This document shows positions 56,362 to 64,000 of a stretch of DNA of 64,000 nucleotides, piece after piece. The position numbers were made by a program, and so were the translations under genes. Below the pieces are notes generated by a model. The model did no database searches, was not told the origin of the DNA, and saw only the letters and a program-made list of their open reading frames with translations. Position 1 is the first letter of the stretch, and every line of letters begins with the position of its first letter. The DNA is from Dipteris shenzhenensis (taxonomy: Eukaryota > Polypodiophyta > Polypodiopsida > Gleicheniales). Location: assembly GCA_047967505.1 (NCBI GenBank), contig CM106540.1; one strand, written 5' to 3'.

Positions 56362-57284
56362 TCTTTTGGCCTTTAAAACTCTCATCAATTGTCGAGTTTT
56401 TATAAATATAAGATCCTCTATTCAATTTTTTCTTGGTATAAGTTGATAATTTTTATATAACCTATTATTAGATGTAGATGTACATTGTAATCTCTTTTGC
56501 TCAATTTTCACTTGATTAATTGTACTTTTGCCCTCATTTATAATTACTGCAAAACAAGGACTACAATCTTCTTGGTTTATGACCAAAATACTGCTAAAAT
56601 AACTCCAACGACCCCACCATTGTGGTTGCATGGAGATACATCTAGAAAAATACAATCAATCTTTCAGAAAATGAAATTGATGATATAGCCCTTGAGGGGT
56701 CCCCTCTAGGGGCAAGGCCCATATCGACATGCATTATACAATATCTAGGATGCCACTGGATAGAAATGGCATGTCAATATGGCCCTTGCCCCTAAAGGGG
56801 ACTCCTCAAGGGCCATATTGACAATTGCATTTTGCTTTGTTGTACAATAGAATACATTTTCCTTGGTACACAAATATATAACTCAAAGAGCTAGCGTGGT
56901 GGCTTTCATAGATCTCCTTCCGTTTGCCAGTGTGCTGGTCATCATAGACCTCCTCCTGTAATACATCAAAATAGGTAATGGAGCTATAACTCCAAGAATC
57001 AGTGCAGTGGTCTGTCCAAGACAACCTTGAATTTTGGGCGATGATAGGTCGTCAAGCTGGAGACCGCGCTGAGGCGATGCTCATAATGATAGATTGCATC
57101 TCATTATTATGCCAAAAACTAGCATGGTGGTCTCTCCTATGATTTGCATGGGCTGGAAGCAAAGATGTTGCTGCCGACAACCTTGTGGCCATAACATTGA
57201 CGAGTCGTGGCATACTCCTGTGGCCATAACATTGACGAGTCATGGCATATTCCTGTGCAACTTCGATGTGCAAGGTGATTTTTC
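56362..57284. other. Element C interior, nothing recognised
   Basis: A short inverted repeat near 56690-56815 carries CCCTTGAGGGGTCCCCTCTA and its complement with variants. Minisatellite-like phrases (GTGGCCATAACATTGACGAG twice, about 57184 and 57220). No conserved protein. Confidence 0.5.
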
Positions 57285-58745
57285 ATGGCTTATTGGTGCG
57301 ATCTTCCAATGAAGCCGTGAGAGGGATTTAGAAATAAGGCCTTGGATCAATTGAAGAATAGAATAGAATTAATGGAAACAAGTTTGGGACAATGGAAAGA
57401 TATAATAGGATCAATGGAAGCAAGTTTGGGACAAAATGATGAGAAGAAATTGGATTTGGGTGTTGCAAAGTGCTTACAATAGAAGGAGTATCAATGTGGG
57501 ATTGGAAGATGATTACAGTGAGGAGTAGGATTTAGATGTTGAAAAGTGATTTGGGTGCATAGACATGGTTTGGGGGAAGGTTTTGAAGAGTTTTGGGCCA
57601 TTTTGGGAAGGTTTTGAAGAGTTTTGGGCCATTTGAAAAATTTGAAAATTTTCAAATTTTTGGGCTAGGGTGTACCTGCGAGATACTTTTTGGGAATGTG
57701 GACCATCTAAAGGTTGTAAAGAGAGCTAACTTTTTGAGAGTGGGGGGGCCCTCCAACTGGGAGAGGGAGGTGCGCTTTTGGGGACCACCAAGGGCCTAGG
57801 GAGATGTACTGTTTTGTCCCCATATGGGGTGATGGGACCCTTTGTAGGCCTTATTACTTCATAATCCATTTTGCTAATCCACTCCTTATGAGGCCCTTTT
57901 TGAGTCCAAAATTCTCCTAATGGAAGAGGGGGATAACTTTTCACTTGTCGCAGCATCTGGGGAGAACGAGGAAGATGACCCATACTTTCTGTTGCAGTGC
58001 ACAAAACCTAACAATAAGGTTGAAGAAACACTTAAGGATAATTGGGGAACAACATATGAGAAGTGGGATGTAGTAGCTGGAGCTTCTTTGTACAGAAAAA
58101 CATCCAAGAGAGGAGGCAATTATGAATTGTTACATAAGAGTCCACAAACATGTGTGTACTTTCATCTAGTAAGAGCTATTAAGTTCCAGATGCAACCTAT
58201 GCCACATTGAAAGAAGGGCAAGAGTGTCTTCAAATTGGATTTAGACATGCATGAGCACATCTTGGGGTGTCTTGGAGCAGTGGACAAGGACAAGTGAGAT
58301 AGTACTAAGACAATGTTGTCTCATTGCAAGGAAACAATACTCCACTTGTCCTGGAAAATGGAATTTGTATTTGAGACTATGCTTTTTTTAAATGTATCCC
58401 AAACAACCACCGTGCTTGTTTTATTAAAAATTTATTTTTGTAAATCCCAAGCGGTAAATCCCTTGCTTGTTTTTAGTATATCCCAACAACCACCACGCTA
58501 GTTTCCCATAACGAATCCACACATCCACAAATCCATTCATCTTGTAATAATAGAAGCAAACCATCGCGTTGGTGGCTATTGATATCATAGTGCAACCAAC
58601 CACCATGCTGACGACGATCACTTATCCTACAATACAACCATGCTATCCCTACACTATTGCTGTGCTATCCTAAAATTTACTGCACAGTGCTATACTACAA
58701 CAGTCCCCTTTAGGCTATTTATTGTTTTGTTAATAGTCATATTTC
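57285..58745 (-). repeat. Right arm of the 1.4-kb inverted duplication
   Basis: The reverse complement matches 8551-9985. It includes the left end of element C (57285-57922) and 820 bp of flank. Here the sequence that meets the Copia LTR in the left arm continues uninterrupted (TAGTCATATTTCATCCCATG). Confidence 0.9.
57920..58297 (+). pseudogene. C-terminal fragment of an unidentified, probably transposon, protein (copy 2)
   Basis: Second copy of the 126-codon frame described at 8996-9373: EENEEDDPYFLLQCTKP-type motif, DNWGTTYEKWDVV, ELLHKSPQTCVYFHLVRAIK, an in-frame TGA at 58208-58210, then VFKLDLDMHEHILGCLGAVD and TGA at 58295. Better preserved than the left copy. Its ATG is the last bases of the adjacent TIR, so the natural N-terminus is missing. 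Confidence 0.5.
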
Positions 58746-59767
58746 ATCCCATGCTTGTTTTTAGTATATCCCAACAACCACGGCCTTGATTTTCCATAAC
58801 GAGTCCACAAATCCATTCATCTTGTAATAATAGAAGCAAATCACCATGCCGGTGGCTATTAATATCCTAGTGCAACCAACCACCGCACTGGCGATAACTA
58901 ATTCTACACTACTACCGTGCTATCCCTACAATACTACCATGCTATCCTAAAATTTGTTGCATAGTGCTATACTAAAACAATTTCCTTTAGACAGGTTATC
59001 GTTAACTTCCAGATTTCAACCACCGAGCTACTTAAAACATTTAAGTACTAACATGGAAGCATGTCGACACAAAATCGAGGATTACGAGCACCATGAGAAA
59101 GTCCACAAGTCCAAGAAATTTCTGCAAGATTTTTATTTTTTCAAAATACAATGACATTTTGTGGCTCAAGGAAATTCCAAACTCCCAACTATCTTATCAG
59201 CCTCTCTAGAGCAGGCATCTCCCATATCTTTAGGCCAGTCTGATGTACAATGGTGGACCTTTTCAGACTTGGATTACACACTGCTTGATTGACTCTGCCG
59301 ACTTGTATGCCCATAGTAACTCCTTTCGCTGGGGGGTCCTCTTCACCTTGGTCTTTGCGCTCTATACATCTTCACACCTCTATCATTTCCTGCAAAAAGA
59401 AACCTACATCATGAGCTTGACAAGTACTTTAAAGGAGTAGGAAAAACAATAGCCATGGAAATTAATATTCACCATCTCTGCCGACTCCAAGTAATACACC
59501 CACCATCGAAGCATGTCCTCCTTGCAGCTATTTTTCTCCTTCTTCTCCAGGTCTTTTTCTAAGAGTTCATCCAACATCGTTTTCAGATAGAACAAAAGCA
59601 TTCCAAAGTAGTTTGGGTATGCCATAGATTCCTAGTAGTTGGATCAGCAATAAGTGGATCAGTGTTGTATAGAGTTTGGATTGGTGTACAAAGTTTTGGG
59701 GCTAGATTTCATAATGGGCTCTTAGTTGTGTTTGCACTGCACTTAAATAGGAAGAGAGTTCATTGAG
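58746..59767. other. Repeat-derived spacer, no clear gene
   Basis: 58746-59000 repeats, in diverged form, the motifs of 58440-58700 (TATCCCAACAACCAC, AATCCATTCATCTTG, GTGCTATCC), so that block is tandemly duplicated. A minus-strand frame at 59404-59625 reads YFGMLLFYLKTMLDELLEKD then CKEDMLRWWVYYLES; unrecognised. Confidence 0.4.
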
Positions 59768-59960
59768 CACGACCTTCTCATTCTTCAGTCTCATGTTAGT
59801 TGTCTAATAAAAATATTTCGTCTCACATTAGTTGTCTAATCAAAATCTTTCGTCTCACATTAGTTGACTGATCGAAATCTTTCAATCTCACATTAGTGAT
59901 CCAATCAAAATCTTTCATCTCACATTAGTTGTCAAATCAAAATCTTTCGTCTCACATTAT
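59768..59960. repeat. ~37-bp tandem repeat, five copies
   Basis: CTCACATTAGTTGTCTAATC and AAAATCTTTCGT blocks alternate at about 59800, 59838, 59876, 59914 and 59951, with small changes. Confidence 0.85.
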
Positions 59961-60049
59961 GGTCCTTGGCATGGATCAAAGGACACTATCTAGCCACATA
60001 GCTGAGAAAACATTGCCCAAGTAAACTCTTGAGAAGATTTAAAATTCAA

Positions 60050-62150
60050 TAGATTACACACAGATTGCATAGATTCCATCTCAAAGACTGATTTCCTTCA
60101 AATTACATCTCAAGGACTCCTTTGTTGAGCTCCCTAATTGTAGGCTTAGCCCTCCTTGCTCCTTTCTAGAATGGGGATGGTTCCTTCCTGTTGCAAGGGC
60201 CCGACCCCTCCATGCTATAGGGGTCCGGCTCCTCCCTTCATGCTGCTTCCTCTTTCCTTGATTTGAGCTTCCTGGTTGCAGGCTTAGCTCTTCTTGCTCC
60301 TTTCTTGAAGGGGGCCGGTTCCTCCCTTCAGGTTCCTTTTCCTTGTAGTTAGGCTCAGTCTTAGCCTTCTTCAATTTGAGCTCCTTGTCTTTTGCATCTT
60401 TTTCCCAAATGAAAAATTGAGCTGCAGCATCTACTTTCTCGTCATAGGATAGCTATAGCAGGCAGGCACATTTGATCTATGCACGAGCTGGGCAATGGAA
60501 AATGGCATTCTCTACACACCGATTTTGTATGCACAAACACCCCAAAGCAAAAAACATGCATAGGGTGGTAGCACATAGGCCATCGGATCATGCAGTCATC
60601 TATGATGGGGGTATGGTAGACCATGCATTCGTACCCTACTGCATAGTAGGATAGGCATCCGATTTAACTATTGCAGCCATCAATACCACAGTCTTGCTCT
60701 CTATATGACGAAGTTGCTTTTTAATTCCTTCATCATCCTAAGGCTGCAGATGTTCTCTTTTATATCCTCCACTCTTTGCTCACTATGTGCAATAACTTCA
60801 TCTGAATCCCTCAGCATCTGTTGAAGCTGTTTAAATTGCTCAAAAACATCAACATGGGCCATTTCCAAGACTTCCACTCTAGTTTAGAAATCTCTCAGGA
60901 CGATGGATTGCTTTTCATAACTATCGAAAGCCACGAAAAGCTCGTGCACAGCCTTATCGTAATCTTGTTGTAGGGTCTTGTAGCTTGTTCTTTGGACTTC
61001 CAATAGTGTTTTGAAAAAAAAACCCTCACCGTGGATGTTGCAAATTGCTCCATCATGGCTGCTGCAACTTGCTCCACCATGGCTACTCTCTACATCCTTC
61101 CTGGCTTGGAGAGCTGCCTCATTGTCTTCTCCAGCCCCATTGCTCTCTGCCCCATCCTTCCTGGCCTTGAAGCTCTCTTGCAATTCCTGCATCACCTTTC
61201 TAGTTTTTGCATTCTCCCTTTTTCAACTCCTCCATCATCTGGTCTTTTTCAATGTTCAATACGTTCTGCATGTTGCAGAGCCGTTTGTAAAGATCCTCCT
61301 TTTTGGCTCTCTAATATTCAAGCTCCTTTCACATCATTTCTAGCTCCTTGTCTACCATGTCCCCGTCACTTCTCACTTCTTCGAGCCTATATCGGAGCTC
61401 CTTCATGCGCTTCTCTGCTTCTGCTCTTCTATGCCTTTCCATGTCGATCATTTTTATAGCGGCCTCAGCTTAGTCTTGTGCTTGCAAGGCCCTCGCTTGT
61501 GCCTCCTCTACCTTGGCTTCTGCACCTTCCCTGAGACTTTTCTCACATTGCTTTGCCTTTGCTCCATCGATGGATTTCTCTTGTAGAAAATTCACCTTCT
61601 GAGACATCTGCTTATTGTATTGCTCAAAAATGTCTTTGAGAGTAGATGCCATCAGGTGCATCGCAACTCCATTGGACTGAGATGACAATTGGGATTTGCC
61701 ATCCATGCAATTCTTCAGGTTGGTTAACATGCTTTTGGAGATCGCCCTTGAAAAAGATACATCACGTCCTTTCAATTGCTCTACTATTGCTTAAACCTAC
61801 CAAAACTTCACTATTCCTCTCATATCTATCAGGAAAGAAGTGAATGGTATTCTTCAACACATCTTGGAGGTGTGTTGGCAAGCTAGAAATCTTGACTCCA
61901 CCATATTTACTAATATGAGCATTGGGGTATACATCTAGAATATCATGTCTTCCACTTCTTCTCGAAAAAGTGTGCTTGCGAACTGCCTCCAGAAATTCCT
62001 ATAGCATTTTCAATCATGCTTTGATTAATGGTTATCTTCTAACCTTGACTAACTAGTTGCCCTTCCATGTTGTTCACCTCCTATACCAACCTGGTGAAGT
62101 TTTGGAGAGAATCCAAATCGGGCTTTTGAAGAGCGAGAGAGGAGTGGAAT
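60050..62150 (-). pseudogene. Decayed coiled-coil gene, unidentified
   Basis: Minus-strand blocks, in order: LQNFTRLV, MEGQLVSQG, INQSMIENAIGISGGSSQAH (62100-61960), then ILDVYPNAHISKYGGVKISS, LPTHLQDVLKNTIHFFPDRY (about 61900), STLKDIFEQYNKQMSQKVNF (about 61640), EGAEAKVEEAQARALQAQD (61470), then heptad-rich helices (MKELRYRLEEVRSDGDM, VEVLEMAHVDVFEQFKQLQQ) and a K/E-rich tail to about 60080. The N-terminal blocks recur on the minus strand of the element C tandem repeat (53480-53340). Stops are frequent and mostly CAG or CAA to TAG or TAA. No family recognised; the coiled coil recalls plant retroelement or transposon coat/accessory proteins. Confidence 0.45.
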
Positions 62151-62940
62151 AGTGGAGGCTTGAGTTTGCAGTCTGATTGCAAAGTCTGATTGCAAGGGAG
62201 AACGAAATGGTCAAGAGGGATATAAGACAAAATGGTTAAGGGAATGTAATAGCGGTTTGCAACTCAACTACACTGTCAAGGTGAGAGCCACCATGGTGGT
62301 TGGCTCGAATTTTGATTAATTCAAGGCCGCAGTACTAACATGCATGGTAATGAGTGATTAGAGGTGGTGGCATCTAAGATTCCTAGCCACACGTCTATGG
62401 TGGCGGCTAGGACCCACTAGGCTGCCAGTTAATTACCAACCACCATAGTGGCCCACAATTACTCACCTTCCAATTACCACCACTAGGCTTGGACATATGA
62501 TTACTACGAGTGCAGTAAATTACCAGTCACCGGGCTTGCATGCTCAGGAGAGTACTAGAGTGCATGGTAATGAGGGATTAGAGGGTATTAGGCTTCATGC
62601 TTTAGTTTTGTGGGAATTACTACCCGATGGTGGTGGCTCTCATCAGCCATGTCTGTCATGGGGCTACGATTCCACCGGGCTGGCTAAATTACCAGCCATC
62701 CCACCACTAGGAGTAACAATGTATGATCACTACGAGTGCAGTAAAAATTACCAGTCATCGGGCTTGCATGCTCAGTAGAGTACTAGAGTGCATGGTAATG
62801 AGTAATTACAGCCACGATGGCTACAATTCCACCGGGATGGCAGTTAAAATTACCAACCAACCAGTGGACTATGAGTGCAGTAAAAATTACCAGTCATCAG
62901 GCTCGCATGCTCAATAGAGAACTAGAGTGCATGGTAATGA
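61950..62940. repeat. Third, diverged copy of the element C ~1-kb repeat
   Basis: Shares with 53340-54190 and 54320-55200 the order AAGTGTGCTTGC, CCTCCAGAAATTCCTA, GAGGTGGTGG, CTAAGATTCC[CT]AGCCAC and GGGCTTGCATGC. Sub-units with TACGAGTGCAGTAAA and GGGCTTGCATGCTCAG are repeated three times at 62500-62920. Confidence 0.8.
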
Positions 62941-62944
62941 GTGA

Positions 62945-63455
62945 TTAAATAAGTGTCTATGAAAACATCTCTAAACTTAGATTGCATCACACAACTCTCA
63001 AGAGAGAGATGAGTGCCAGAATAAGCATTTATGAAAACATCGCTAAGCTTAGACTTCAACACAAAACTCTCTTAAGAAAAACAATTATTTATATAGAAAT
63101 TGAAATTGCAACACACAACTCTCATTGGAGAGATGAGTGCCAGTCTCAAACATAAATCAAAACCAACATTAATTTAAAAGAAAAAAAGACTACAACACAC
63201 AACTCTTGCAAAAAAACACAATATAAAACAAACATTAATTAATAAAAAAGATTGCATCACACAACTCTTGCAAGAGAAATGAGTGCCATTCTAAAACACA
63301 ATACAAATTAAACATTAATTAATAAAAAATAACTATAGCACACAACTCTCACAAGAGAGATGAGTGCTAGCCTAAAACATAAAATAAAACAAACATTAAT
63401 TAATTAAAAAAAACTACAACATACAACTCTCGCAAGAGAGATGAGTGCTAGTCTC
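62945..63455. repeat. ~75-bp tandem repeat, six to seven copies
   Basis: ACACAACTCTCACAAGAGAG-type units followed by ATGAGTGCCAGTCT and AACATTAATTAAT recur every 70-85 bp. The CTCTCxxAAGAGAG block is a short hairpin. Confidence 0.85.
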
Positions 63456-63788
63456 GCAAACAAGGGCGAAGAAGGGCCTGTGAGAGGTGGGTGAGCTGGT
63501 AGGTGAGGTAATCTAGCAAGTGCCATAGGCAAGCAAGAGACAGTAGGGCTAGCAAGCAAGTAGCAGAGGTGGCAAGGAAGGCAGGTCACAGTATTTGTAC
63601 GAATACCAAAAATGAGAATGGTTCTTTTTTTATACTGCGTTTATTCTTACAAATAAACAACAATTATTCGTATGAATAGATTATTCATACGAATAAAATG
63701 GGAAAAAATGCTTCAAGCATTTTAAATCATAAAAAAAGCGAATTCAAGAGTTTTTTTTTTTTTCAAAGAACGTGCAAATTAATGCAAC
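63456..63788. other. Spacer with a small inverted repeat
   Basis: TTATTCGTATGAATAGATTA is followed by its mirror TATTCATACGAATAAAAT at about 63664-63698. CAAGCAAG-type repeats at 63520-63570. No gene. Confidence 0.5.
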
Positions 63789-63953
63789 TTAGGTTTGGAC
63801 AAACAGCTAGACAAAAATTTTATTGGCCGATGGGAGGGATGATATCGAGTCAAGAAGTTCACAAATGGAACCTATCAACTTGAGGATGTTGATGGCATGG
63901 TGATGCCCAAACACACCAATGAGTATCGCCTTAAATGGTTCTATGCTCCTTGA
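63789..63953 (+). pseudogene. pol: Ty3/Gypsy integrase C-terminus remnant
   Basis: The + frame reads KNFIGRWEG, a TGA, then YRVKKFTNGTYQLEDVDGMV, then KHTNEYRLKWFYAP and TGA. This is the usual last segment of plant Gypsy Pol (GPY...Y-x-L-x-D-x-[DN]-G...N-x2-x-L-K-x-[FY]). Upstream sequence in the window is not coding, so only about 54 codons remain. Confidence 0.75.
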
Positions 63954-64000
63954 AGGCTAGTGAGAGGCTAGTAGACCCTCTTTGTTACTAGAAAGGATCT
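63954..64000. other. Window end
   Basis: Sequence just after the Gypsy remnant; GAGGCTAGTAG-type duplication. Too short to interpret. Confidence 0.3.

Larger units (their letters stand above)
52455..57922 (-). mobile_element. Element C: 5.47-kb TIR transposon, same family as A and B, inverted
   Basis: The right TIR starts at 52455 (CATTAAGGGAGAAATGGGGT). The left TIR, on the minus strand, is 57922-57890 and matches element A's left end almost exactly. It contains the MVRSKATRP-type gene near the right end (+), a ~1-kb tandem duplication, CCACCGCGGTGG-type palindromes and an unidentified + gene at 55840. Only the first ~600 bp of the left half match element A, and no transposase or H3-like sequence was found. 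Confidence 0.65.

Noticed and set aside
9371-57922. A single 48.6-kb giant transposon with ends at 9371 and 57922
   Set aside because: Both these ends are left-type ends of separate 5-6 kb elements. Element C has its own right TIR at 52455, element B lies inside, and an intact host gene lies between.

Overview
The window is nuclear DNA from a land plant with a large, repeat-loaded genome. The evidence is an interstitial TTTAGGG-type telomere tract (about 29.55-29.66 kb), a Ty1/Copia LTR with an initiator-tRNA-Met primer-binding site, En/Spm (CACTA) elements with Tnp1- and Tnp2-type genes, a Ty3/Gypsy integrase tail, a plant-type alpha carbonic anhydrase and a plant UDP-glycosyltransferase fragment. 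The one intact gene has introns of only 79-124 bp, which does not look like a conifer, but I cannot name the species. About 90% of the window is satellite, microsatellite, palindromic minisatellite or decayed transposon. A 100-N assembly gap lies at 27798-27897.

Layout. 0-1.76 kb: 185-bp satellite. 2.3-4.3 kb: decayed RING-finger gene (-). 4.7-5.5 kb: AT-rich tandem repeat. 5.7-6.4 kb: array of a 16-bp palindrome. 6.4-8.55 kb: truncated Copia element (gag, leader, PBS, LTR; -). 8.55-9.99 kb: one arm of a long inverted duplication (other arm 57.3-58.7 kb). 9.37-13.8 kb: 'element A' (terminal inverted repeat, transposase-like gene, then a histone H3-like remnant). 14-15 kb: two GT-flanked foldback elements. 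19.2-19.8 kb: a second palindrome array. 20.64-26.31 kb: 'element B', a 5.67-kb transposon with 34-bp terminal inverted repeats (32/34 identical) enclosing transposase fragments, a long-tailed histone H3-like gene and a short gene near its right end. 27.7-29.2 kb: gap and CT/GA-rich DNA with foldbacks. 32.2-38.2 kb: two CACTA-type elements. 38.5-41.0 kb: palindromic CATAAG/CATGAG satellite. 42.27-43.70 kb (-): intact seven-exon alpha carbonic anhydrase, the only convincing functional host gene. 46.7-47.1 kb: UGT fragment. 52.46-57.92 kb: 'element C', same family as A and B, inverted. 60-62.2 kb: decayed coiled-coil gene (-). 62.9-63.5 kb: tandem repeat. 63.8-63.95 kb: Gypsy integrase tail.

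The most interesting observation is the pairing of a divergent histone H3 gene with an uncharacterised family of terminal-inverted-repeat transposons. One H3-like gene lies inside a TIR-bounded element (B), and a second, different H3-like remnant lies in the same relative place and orientation downstream of a related transposase gene (A). Almost all premature stops in these remnants are of the kind produced by C-to-T change, as expected for old, methylated, silenced elements. The carbonic anhydrase is a single intact gene surrounded by this repeat sea; it is predicted to be secreted and to hydrate CO2.
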